This document shows, piece by piece, positions 9,412-16,853 of a stretch of DNA of 34,845 nt; within the stretch, counting starts at the first letter, position 1, and the number at the start of each line of letters is the position of its first letter. The stretch is from an uncultured Bacilli bacterium (GTDB taxonomy: Bacteria; Bacillota_I; Bacilli_A; RF39; UBA660), in assembly GCA_947632275.1 (NCBI GenBank), contig CANROR010000003.1:1-34845 (forward strand). The letters run 5' to 3'. The translations under genes were made by a program, and so were the position numbers. The notes beneath the pieces are model-generated. The model saw nothing but the letters and a program-made list of their open reading frames with translations. It had not been told where the DNA came from and ran no database searches.

Positions 9412-10423
9412 CGCTATTAATTTTTAGACTTTGCCAAAGTTTTTTATTTTTATCGCGGGTATGAATGTAATAATTTTCGCCTAAATGCAAGATATCACTT
9501 TTGGTCGATTGTAATTTTTGAATAAACTCCGTAATTTGATTATTTAAAACATAGTAAAAAGTATCTTCAATTTTCCTTAAGGTAGCACTATCCTTTAAAT
9601 TAAAATTAGGTTGATTTTCTAAGACTTCCGCTTTTACTTTGCCACTTACTTTAATTTCGTGATTATCGACCGTTATTTTAATATCGGAAGCCATAATTGA
9701 ATTAGCAAAAAGTTTGCCATCGTAATCATAATTAATTAAAAAATTGTTGGTTTCATTATTAATTAAATTAAGTAAAGCCGTATCTTCTTTGGGAAGTTTG
9801 GCGACCATTTTATAACCGGAAAAGATAGCAAGGTCTTGTACCTTTATTTTATCTTTATTAATATCAATAATAGATATCGCGGCATCTTGGCCAAAAGATA
9901 AAATTTCTTGGGCCATATTAATATACTTTTTTTTAAGAATAAAACTGCCACTGTATTTGTCGGCATCAATAGCATTATTGATACTGCTACTAACGACGGC
10001 TAAAGATTCACTAGTTTTGGCGAGTAACTCTTTCGGATTTTCATTAATAATGACATTTAAAGTTTCCCGAATATTTTCGTTTCGCAGTAGATAATCTAAA
10101 ATATCTTCCATATGGTTTTGGGCCACTTCTTCACTTAAAACTAAAAGGTCGGCATGGGAATAGTAGCCGCGTTTTGGAATAGCATCGCTCGTAAGTTCTA
10201 AAGCCACGGGAAAACTTTTATTTTTCTCGGTTATCGTATAAGATTTGGTATTGGCTGCTTCTTTATCGACATTATTACTAATAACCTCATAAGTTATGAC
10301 ATATTCCTCGTCTTGATAATCAATGCCGATACCAATCACAATAGCTCGATCATTTAGTTCATAATAATCGTAACAACCGCCTAAAGTTAAAAGAAAAAAC
10401 ATTAAAATAATTATTTTTTTCAT
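9353..10423 (-). CDS. Spore germination lipoprotein, GerAC family
   Basis: Lipobox MKKIIILMFFLLTLGGC; YDYYELNDRAIVIGIGIDY near the N-terminus is typical of GerAC. Confidence 0.88.
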   Translation of the reverse strand: MKKIIILMFFLLTLGGCYDYYELNDRAIVIGIGIDYQDEEYVITYEVISNNVDKEAANTKSYTITEKNKSFPVALELTSDAIPKRGYYSHADLLVLSEEVAQNHMEDILDYLLRNENIRETLNVIINENPKELLAKTSESLAVVSSSINNAIDADKYSGSFILKKKYINMAQEILSFGQDAAISIIDINKDKIKVQDLAIFSGYKMVAKLPKEDTALLNLINNETNNFLINYDYDGKLFANSIMASDIKITVDNHEIKVSGKVKAEVLENQPNFNLKDSATLRKIEDTFYYVLNNQITEFIQKLQSTKSDILHLGENYYIHTRDKNKKLWQSLKINSDVQFNINKKGIIYEVEDAN

Positions 10424-11850
10424 TGGTTTTCTCCTTGTTTAATGATATTTTTACGCGTTAAAGCTTTACTACGCTTCCGGTCTTTCGTAATCGGACTTTT
10501 AATAACCGTATTTTGAAAATATTCTTTATCAAAAGGGGCAATCGGTAAAAAGTAAGGTTTCGAAAATGTGTCGATACTACAAATATAAATAAGAAAATAA
10601 ATAAAGGCTAGGAATAAACCATAAAGGCCAAAGATGGCCGAAGCAAATAGAAAAATATAAGTAAAGAGCCGCATCGCATTACTAATTTCTAAATCTGTGA
10701 AGGTTAGGGAAGCAATAAAAGTAATGGCAACTACAATAATGATAATCGGAGAAACTAAGCCAGCTTCAACCGATGCTTGGCCTAAAATGATAGCACCAAG
10801 AATAGAAATGGAAGAACCAAAGGAAGAAGGAAAACGGAGATCACTTTCTTTTAAAATATCGCAAACAATTAACATTAAAATGGTTTCGACAATCAAAGGA
10901 AAAGGGACACCTTCGCGTTGAATGGCAAAATTAATGAGTAAATCCATGGGAATAGATTCAGGATTATAACAGAGGAGGGCATTAAAAAAAGCCGGCGTAA
11001 TAATGCCAATGAAAAAGATAATTAAACGTAAAATTTTTAAAAAATTAATATTGTTGCTTTTGGTATAATTGTCGGAAATCGGATTTAAAAAATCAATAAA
11101 AAAGGCCGGAATGATTAAAACAAAAGGGGAAGTATCAATAACTAAAACAATTTTGCCACGCAAAAGTTCAATTACGGCATCATCCGGCCGTTCACTATAT
11201 TTAATTGTTGGGAAAACGGTTTTGTTTTCATTATCGAGTAAAAACGAAATTGAAGAAGAATCGACAATGCCATCAATGTCTATTTGCTCTAATTTTTTTA
11301 AGACTTTTTGGACTAATTTTTCTTCGGTAACGTCATCAATATATAAAACCCCGACCGCCGTATTCGTTAAGCGCCCCACGAAACGATTTTCAATTTTTAA
11401 ATGACTGGATTTAATTCGTCTTTTAATTAAACCAATATTTGTTTGATAATTTTCGGTAAAAGCATCCTTGGGACCATTGATGGCCGTTTGGACTTCATTC
11501 GGGGCAATACTTCTTGTTAGTTCGGCTTTGGTTTCAATGGCTAAAATTAAATTATCTAAAATTACACAAGTAAAACCATTAGTTAAATAATATTCAATTT
11601 CATCTAATTTTTTAACTGTTTTTTGATTGGGGCCAGCTAAAAAGTTATTTAAATTATTTTTTCTTAAATATTGTTGATTTTCTTTGTTAGTTAAAGGTTT
11701 TAAAATATAATCGTTTACTTGAGCACTACTACATAAGGTTTCAATAAAAACAACATAAATAGTTTTAAAAAGATTAAGTTTTATTTCTTTAATATCTAAA
11801 TCGGGAGTTTGACTAAATTCTTTTTTTATTCGCGTAATTATTTTGTTCAT
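10420..11850 (-). CDS. Spore germination protein, GerAA family
   Basis: FVGRLTNTAVGVLYIDDVT, GRLNPISD-like region FLNPISDNY, and C-terminal TM region GAIILGQASVEAGLVSPIIIIVVA typical of GerAA. Start re-called to ATG 11850 (SD GGTGAGG), because 11901 falls in the divergent tagA promoter. Confidence 0.9.
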   Translation of the reverse strand: MNKIITRIKKEFSQTPDLDIKEIKLNLFKTIYVVFIETLCSSAQVNDYILKPLTNKENQQYLRKNNLNNFLAGPNQKTVKKLDEIEYYLTNGFTCVILDNLILAIETKAELTRSIAPNEVQTAINGPKDAFTENYQTNIGLIKRRIKSSHLKIENRFVGRLTNTAVGVLYIDDVTEEKLVQKVLKKLEQIDIDGIVDSSSISFLLDNENKTVFPTIKYSERPDDAVIELLRGKIVLVIDTSPFVLIIPAFFIDFLNPISDNYTKSNNINFLKILRLIIFFIGIITPAFFNALLCYNPESIPMDLLINFAIQREGVPFPLIVETILMLIVCDILKESDLRFPSSFGSSISILGAIILGQASVEAGLVSPIIIIVVAITFIASLTFTDLEISNAMRLFTYIFLFASAIFGLYGLFLAFIYFLIYICSIDTFSKPYFLPIAPFDKEYFQNTVIKSPITKDRKRSKALTRKNIIKQGENQ

Positions 11851-11895
11851 ATCCTCACCATTAGTATTATTACCAATATTTGGTAGGTTATGTAT

Positions 11896-11924
11896 TTGCA
11901 TTTGGTTTTTATTGATGTTATACT
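11896..11924 (+). promoter_or_regulatory. Predicted SigA-type promoter of the tagA-like gene
   Basis: TTGCAT (11896-11901), 17 bp, TATACT (11919-11924). Confidence 0.6.
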
Positions 11925-11953
11925 TTAAACAAGTTTAGTATTTGGGGTGAAAA

Positions 11954-12673
11954 ATGAAAAAATATTTTGCAAAATTATTTAAAAACAGTAAAGCTGATTT
12001 TTATAAGTTAGTAACTAAGACAATAGATAAAGAAGAAAAAATGTTTATTATTACGGCCAATCCGGAAACTTTTAGTTGGGGAAGTAAAGATGAAGTGGTC
12101 GATAAAATGCTTTTAGATAATAAAACAACCATTATTCCCGATGGCATAAGTATTGTTCGGGCGGCCAAAATGTTGGACTTTCCTATTAAAGAAAGAATCA
12201 CGGGTGTTGATTTAGCTATTTTTCTTTTAGAATATGCAAATAAAAAAGGATTAAAGGTAGCATTTTTAGGTGCCACTAGCGAAGTTCAAAAATTATTAAA
12301 AGCAAAAATAGCTTTAGATTATCCTCACATAAAGATTGTAGCCAGTGGCGATGGCTATAAAACGGACCGCGATAAATTTATGAACGATTTAAAGAAAAAA
12401 GATGTTGATATTGTTTTTGTAGCCTTAGGGATTCCAGTGCAAGAAAAATTAATTTATGAATATTATTCCCAATTTAAAAAAGGCATCTTTGTTGGGGTCG
12501 GTGGTTCTTTAGATGTAATAAGTGGCTCTAAAAAAAGAGCACCCAAATTATTTATCAAATTACATGCCGAATGGTTATATCGTTTAATTAAAGAACCGAA
12601 AAGAATAGGGCGCTTTTATCAAAATAATATTAAATTTATGTTTAAAATAATGAAAATGAAAAAAAATAAATAA
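11954..12673 (+). CDS. WecG/TagA/CpsF-family glycosyltransferase
   Basis: FIITANPETFSWGSKD, PDGISIVRAAK, FVALGIPVQEKLI, GVGGSLDVISGSKKRAP motifs. Confidence 0.9.
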   Translation: MKKYFAKLFKNSKADFYKLVTKTIDKEEKMFIITANPETFSWGSKDEVVDKMLLDNKTTIIPDGISIVRAAKMLDFPIKERITGVDLAIFLLEYANKKGLKVAFLGATSEVQKLLKAKIALDYPHIKIVASGDGYKTDRDKFMNDLKKKDVDIVFVALGIPVQEKLIYEYYSQFKKGIFVGVGGSLDVISGSKKRAPKLFIKLHAEWLYRLIKEPKRIGRFYQNNIKFMFKIMKMKKNK

Positions 12674-12707
12674 AGTAAATTTAATATAATACTTTATTTA
12701 TTTTTTT
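12664..12707. terminator. Bidirectional terminator between the convergent tagA-like and toxin genes
   Basis: 14-bp perfect stem AAATAAATAAAGTA (12664-12677) / TACTTTATTTATTT (12690-12703) with a T tract. Confidence 0.75.
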
Positions 12708-12991
12708 AAAATGTTGGAATGACTACCTGTACTAATTAATAATAAAATCAAATTAGCGTCATTATATTTGTATATTAAAACCCAGTCTGGTTCAATATGA
12801 CAATCTCTACAATTTTTAAATTTTTTATTGTTGTACAATGCATGATCTTTAAATTTAGAATCTAAAGGCTTTTTTTGTGAAAGAATATCTACTATATATA
12901 ATAATTTATCTATGTCTTTACCTTGCTTGATGACTTTTTTTAGAGCTTGTTTAAAATTTTTAGAATATTTTATACGATATTTAATCGTCAT
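12698..12991 (-). CDS. YafQ/RelE-family mRNA interferase toxin
   Basis: CRDCHIEPDWVLIYKYNDANLILLLISTGSHSNIL is the YafQ-type C-terminal core; overlaps the upstream antitoxin gene by 11 nt. Confidence 0.88.
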   Translation of the reverse strand: MTIKYRIKYSKNFKQALKKVIKQGKDIDKLLYIVDILSQKKPLDSKFKDHALYNNKKFKNCRDCHIEPDWVLIYKYNDANLILLLISTGSHSNILKK

Positions 12992-13298
12992 TTAATAAAG
13001 CCTTTTTTAAATCATTTACATTATCGTAGCTCTTATACTCATCTAAATGTTTTTCCATATAAGCAAGTTCTTTTGCTGAATCTTCAAGTTCTTTTTCGGT
13101 AAAATATTTAAGTAAATCATCATCTTTAGGTAATGCAACATCAAAAGGAATTCCACCATGCATTATTACTTGTTTAATTGTCATGTTTATTAAGCCACTC
13201 ATACTAACACCTAATTTTTGTAATATGGCTGTAACTTTTTCTTTATCCTTTGTGTCCATTTGAACACTTATAGTGGTGGTTAATGCCATAAAATTCAT
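12981..13298 (-). CDS. RelB/DinJ-family antitoxin
   Basis: TTTISVQMDTKDKEKVTAILQKLGVSMSGLINMTIKQVIMHGGIPFDV. Start re-called to 13298 (or 13289), because the track start 13343 is inside the -35 box. Confidence 0.87.
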   Translation of the reverse strand: MNFMALTTTISVQMDTKDKEKVTAILQKLGVSMSGLINMTIKQVIMHGGIPFDVALPKDDDLLKYFTEKELEDSAKELAYMEKHLDEYKSYDNVNDLKKALLNDD

Positions 13299-13314
13299 CT
13301 CACTTTCTTTAAAA

Positions 13315-13343
13315 AGAATACCATTTATTATATATTTTGTCAA
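13315..13343 (-). promoter_or_regulatory. SigA-type promoter of the toxin-antitoxin operon
   Basis: Minus strand TTGACA (13343-13338), 17 bp, TATTCT (13320-13315), with an extended -10 TGG just upstream. Confidence 0.72.
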
Positions 13344-13397
13344 TAATAATTACATAATTCTTATATAATTATTATATGTATTTACCTTAAAATTATG

Positions 13398-13437
13398 CAT
13401 AAAAAATTCTTATTTTGGGATAAATTTAAGAATTTAA
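13398..13437 (-). terminator. Terminator of the orphan antitoxin gene
   Basis: Minus strand AAATTCTTA...TAAGAATTT followed by a T tract, just past the stop at 13445. Confidence 0.6.
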
Positions 13438-13444
13438 ATATAAG

Positions 13445-13732
13445 TTATTTTAATAAATCTTCAAAAAGTTTATCTACACTGTTATATCCTTTATATTTTC
13501 CCGGATGTTTTTTAATTTTTTCCGCTTCTTTTAAAGCACTTAGTAGCTTTTTACTAGGTTTATTTTCATGAATTTCAAAAGGTATTGCTTGTTCTTTAAT
13601 ACTTTGAGTTAAAAATACATTTATAGCAGTATTCATACTAAGTCCAAGTCTTTGGAAAAGATTTTCTGCTTCTTTTTTTAAATTACTATCAATTTTAAGA
13701 CTTAGATTAGTTGTTTTTGGCATATTTTCCAT
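13445..13732 (-). CDS. RelB/DinJ-family antitoxin, no adjacent toxin of its own
   Basis: TTNLSLKIDSNLKKEAENLFQRLGLSMNTAINVFLTQSIKEQAIPFEI; no toxin-sized minus-strand ORF between 13343 and 13445. Confidence 0.85.
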   Translation of the reverse strand: MENMPKTTNLSLKIDSNLKKEAENLFQRLGLSMNTAINVFLTQSIKEQAIPFEIHENKPSKKLLSALKEAEKIKKHPGKYKGYNSVDKLFEDLLK

Positions 13733-13755
13733 ATATTTCTCACTTTCTTGTTTAA

Positions 13756-13784
13756 ATTATAAAAAGTGCTTGAATTATTGTCAA
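13756..13784 (-). promoter_or_regulatory. Consensus SigA promoter of the orphan antitoxin gene
   Basis: Minus strand TTGACA (13784-13779), exactly 17 bp, TATAAT (13761-13756). Confidence 0.78.
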
Positions 13785-13819
13785 CAGATTTATGACAAAA
13801 ATAAATAAAAATTCCTAAT

Positions 13820-13826
13820 TTCGACA
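13820..13826 (-). promoter_or_regulatory. Candidate Spo0A box (TGTCGAA) upstream of spoIIGA
   Basis: Minus-strand heptamer TGTCGAA within the loop region of the palindrome 13808-13845, about 45 bp upstream of the spoIIGA start. Confidence 0.4.
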
Positions 13827-13869
13827 AATTTAGGAATTTTTATTTGCTAAGATAATCAGGGTGATAAAA

Positions 13870-14658
13870 GTGACTATATATCTTGATGTCGTTTTTTTCT
13901 TAAATTTATGTTATGATTTTTTGCTTTTAATAACTGTGGATATGACTTTAAAAAGAAAGGTTTTATTGCGAAGAATAATTTTGGCTAGTTTAATTGGGGC
14001 CTTATCTCTGGTACTTTTGTTTATTCCCTTGAATCAATATCTTTTATTTTTCTTTAAGATTCTCGTAAGTATAATTATGGTTCTAGTGGCATATGGTTAT
14101 AAAGATATAAAATATACCTTTAATAATTTATTTTATCTTTATATGTGTAGTGTCATTCTAGGAGGTTTTTTATATCTACTTAATAATGAATTTAGTTTAC
14201 ATCAATATGGTTTGGTTTTTGTTAATGATGGTTTAAGTATTAATTATTTAGTTTTATTAATTTTAGCGCCTTTAATATTGGGAGCCTATATTTATCAAAA
14301 TAAAAAAATTAAGAAAATTTATAATTATATTTATGAAGTTAAAATTGTATTAAAAGATCAAAAAGAAGTAAAATGTCAGGGTTTTTTAGACTCGGGAAAT
14401 AAATTAAAAGATCCGATCACGAATAAATATATTATTTTGGTCGAACAAGAAAAGCTAAAAGAAATAAAGGCTAATCCGATTTATGTGCCGTATAAAGCTT
14501 TAAATAAAGAAGGATTACTCGAATGTTTTAAAATTAATTATTTAGAAATTGAGAATCAAAAATTTACGAATTATTTAGTGGGTATCTCGACTACCAAATT
14601 TAATATTGATGGAGTGAGTTGCTTACTTAATAATAAATTATTGGAGGATCTATGTTAA
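13870..14658 (+). CDS. spoIIGA: Sporulation sigma-E factor-processing protease
   Basis: TIYLDVVFFLNLCYDFLLL N-terminus, multiple TM segments, GFLDSGNKLKDP aspartic-protease motif, directly before sigE. Start GTG 13870 preferred over 13861 (SD AGGGTGA). Confidence 0.93.
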   Translation: MTIYLDVVFFLNLCYDFLLLITVDMTLKRKVLLRRIILASLIGALSLVLLFIPLNQYLLFFFKILVSIIMVLVAYGYKDIKYTFNNLFYLYMCSVILGGFLYLLNNEFSLHQYGLVFVNDGLSINYLVLLILAPLILGAYIYQNKKIKKIYNYIYEVKIVLKDQKEVKCQGFLDSGNKLKDPITNKYIILVEQEKLKEIKANPIYVPYKALNKEGLLECFKINYLEIENQKFTNYLVGISTTKFNIDGVSCLLNNKLLEDLC

Positions 14659-15332
14659 AAAAATTACTTTTATACTTAAAAGGGAAGTATGCGGAAGTTT
14701 TCTTTGTCGGGGCGACGGATAAATTGCCACCACCTTTATCGAAAGAAAAGGAACTAGCTTATTTAATTAAAGCCCAACAAGGCGATATCGAAGCCCGAAA
14801 TATTTTAATTGAACATAATTTAAGATTGGTTGTATTCTTAGCTAAAAAGTATGAAAATACAACTTATGATATCGAAGACTTAGTTTCCATTGGTTCGATT
14901 GGTTTAATTAAAGGCATAAATACTTATAAAATAGATAAAAATATTAAACTTGCCACTTATGCTTCTCGTTGTATCAGTAATGAAATCTTAATGTTTTTAA
15001 GAAAAAATAAACGTAGAAAAACGGAAGTTTCTTTAGAAGAAACTTTAAATTATGATGCCGATGGCAACGAACTTCATTTAGAAGATATTTTAGGAACGGA
15101 TACAGAACTTGTTCCCAATATGTATGAAGAAGTGGTCGATAAAGAATATTTAGCCAAAGAAATATCTTCGTTAAATAAACGAGATAAACAAATAATGATG
15201 TTACGATATGGCTTAAATAATGGTAAAGAGTATACGCAGAAAGAAGTAGCCGAAATGTTAGGCATTTCGCAAAGTTATATTTCGCGGATTGAAAAGAAAG
15301 TAATCAAAAAATTAAAACAATTAATGCAATAG
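14652..15332 (+). CDS. sigE: RNA polymerase sporulation sigma factor SigE (pro-form)
   Basis: DIEDLVSIGSIGLIKGINTYKIDKNIKLATYASRCISNEILMFLRK; C-terminal region 4 HTH YTQKEVAEMLGISQSYISRIEKK; follows spoIIGA. Confidence 0.95.
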   Translation: MLKKLLLYLKGKYAEVFFVGATDKLPPPLSKEKELAYLIKAQQGDIEARNILIEHNLRLVVFLAKKYENTTYDIEDLVSIGSIGLIKGINTYKIDKNIKLATYASRCISNEILMFLRKNKRRKTEVSLEETLNYDADGNELHLEDILGTDTELVPNMYEEVVDKEYLAKEISSLNKRDKQIMMLRYGLNNGKEYTQKEVAEMLGISQSYISRIEKKVIKKLKQLMQ

Positions 15333-15334
15333 TT

Positions 15335-15387
15335 ATCGTAATAAATTGGCAAAATATTGAAAAAATTACGCCATGGCGTAATTTTTT
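15335..15387 (+). repeat. 53-bp direct repeat, left copy, containing a 28-bp perfect palindrome/terminator
   Basis: ATCGTAATAAATTGGCAAAATATTGAAAAAATTACGCCATGGCGTAATTTTTT; 50/53 identical to 16794-16846 by hand alignment. Confidence 0.92.
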
Positions 15388-15397
15388 TATTTTATTT

Positions 15398-15461
15398 GGT
15401 ACAAATCATAAAACAAAAACGGTACAAATCATAAAGTAAAAATGGTACAAAATATAAAATG
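15398..15461 (+). repeat. Three iterons at 23-bp period immediately upstream of the ATPase promoter
   Basis: GGTACAAATCATAAAACAAAAAC (15398), GGTACAAATCATAAAGTAAAAAT (15421), GGTACAAAATATAAAATG (15444). Confidence 0.9.
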
Positions 15462-15465
15462 ATTA

Positions 15466-15494
15466 TTTACATTATTATAAAATTACGTTATAAT
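15466..15494 (+). promoter_or_regulatory. SigA-type promoter of the DUF4143 ATPase gene
   Basis: TTTACA (15466-15471), 17 bp, TATAAT (15489-15494), then SD ggagg. Confidence 0.72.
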
Positions 15495-15515
15495 TAAATT
15501 GGAGGAAAATTAAGT

Positions 15516-16784
15516 ATGAAAGAATATATGCCAAGAATTATTGATAAAATTTTAAAAAATAAATTAGAATATATGGGAGCTGTGGTAATCGAAGGACCTA
15601 AATGGTGTGGCAAGTCTACTACTGCTAAAAATATTGCTAAAAGTTTAATAGAACTACAAGATCCTGATAATAAAATTCAGTATGATAATATTAATGCTAC
15701 AAAGCCTTCTTTATTTTTAGAAGGAGAAAAACCTCGGTTATTAGATGAATGGCAAATGTATCCTGTTATTTGGGATTCGATTAGAACCGATGTAGATAGA
15801 ACAGGATTAAAAGGCCAATATATTCTTACAGGATCAACTAATATGTTAAATATTAATCATAAAACGATGCACAGTGGCACAGGAAGAATTGCTAAACTTA
15901 CGATGCGACCAATGTCACTATATGAATCTGGTGATTCTAATGGAAAAGTTTCCTTAGAAGATATCATTAATGGTAAAGATATATCTGGCGTATCGAATTT
16001 AGAATTAGAGGATATTATAAATGTTATAATTCGCGGTGGTTGGCCAGAATCTATTAATATTCCCGGGGATAATAAATATAAAATTGTTCGCGACTACGTA
16101 TATAGCTTATATAATGAAGAGGTAAGAAAAATTGATGGCGTTGAAAGAGATAAAATAAAAATGGAAGCTTTACTTAAAAGTCTTAGTCGAAACATTTCAA
16201 CTTCCGTTAGTAAATCAACTATAGCTAGTGATGTTGCCAATGTCTTTTCTAAAGAAGTATCTATGCCCACGGTAAATGATTATTTAATTACCTTAGAAAA
16301 ACTATTTGTTTTAGAATATGTTCCAGCAACTAATTTAAATTTGCGATCTTCTATTCAATTAAGAACTAGTCCCAAACTAGAATTAGTTGATCCTTCAATT
16401 GCTATTGCGGCTTTAGGCTTAAATAGAAATGATTTAATAAATGATTTAAATTTCATGGGCTTTATTTTTGAAAATTTATGTTATCGTGATTTAAAAATAT
16501 ACGCAGAGGCAATAGATGCTAATTTATTTTATTATCGTGATAATAAAGATTTTGAAGTTGATTTTATCCTTAAAACGGCTAATGATAAATGGGGGGCTAT
16601 TGAAGTTAAATTAGGAGCTAAGCAAATTGATGAAGCTGCCGAAACTCTTAAAAAATTTAAAACTAAAGTAGATTTAAAGAAAAGTGGAGAACCAGCATTT
16701 TTAATGGTTTTAACCGGTTCTAGTTTATCCTATGTAAGAGAAGATGGGGTTTATGTTGTATCAATTGGCAATTTAAAAAATTAA
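15516..16784 (+). CDS. AAA+ ATPase with C-terminal DUF4143 / PD-(D/E)XK-like region
   Basis: Walker A GPKWCGKST, Walker B-like RLLDEW, sensor-like ILTGSTN; C-terminal DFEVDFILKTANDKWGAIEVKLG. Confidence 0.9.
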   Translation: MKEYMPRIIDKILKNKLEYMGAVVIEGPKWCGKSTTAKNIAKSLIELQDPDNKIQYDNINATKPSLFLEGEKPRLLDEWQMYPVIWDSIRTDVDRTGLKGQYILTGSTNMLNINHKTMHSGTGRIAKLTMRPMSLYESGDSNGKVSLEDIINGKDISGVSNLELEDIINVIIRGGWPESINIPGDNKYKIVRDYVYSLYNEEVRKIDGVERDKIKMEALLKSLSRNISTSVSKSTIASDVANVFSKEVSMPTVNDYLITLEKLFVLEYVPATNLNLRSSIQLRTSPKLELVDPSIAIAALGLNRNDLINDLNFMGFIFENLCYRDLKIYAEAIDANLFYYRDNKDFEVDFILKTANDKWGAIEVKLGAKQIDEAAETLKKFKTKVDLKKSGEPAFLMVLTGSSLSYVREDGVYVVSIGNLKN

Positions 16785-16793
16785 GATAATCAA

Positions 16794-16846
16794 TCGTAAT
16801 AAATTGCCAAAATATTGAAAAAATTACGCTGTGGCGTAATTTTTTG
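16794..16846 (+). repeat. 53-bp direct repeat, right copy, palindromic terminator
   Basis: ATCGTAATAAATTGCCAAAATATTGAAAAAATTACGCTGTGGCGTAATTTTTT; three mismatches to the left copy. Confidence 0.92.
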
Positions 16847-16853
16847 CGGTTTA

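Noticed and set aside
10697-11404. Plus-strand ORFs 10697-10921 and 11069-11404
   Set aside because: Antisense to the GerAA gene; no independent support.
12001-12276. Other shadow ORFs (12001-12276, 15074-15265, 18322-18567, 19019-19249, 21551-21766, 21933-22163, 22769-23077, 25932-26198)
   Set aside because: Opposite strand of well-supported coding regions, no SD or domain signature.
15398-15461. CRISPR array interpretation of the 23-bp repeats
   Set aside because: Only three units, repeat and spacer not separable, no cas genes; they are contiguous iterons next to a promoter.
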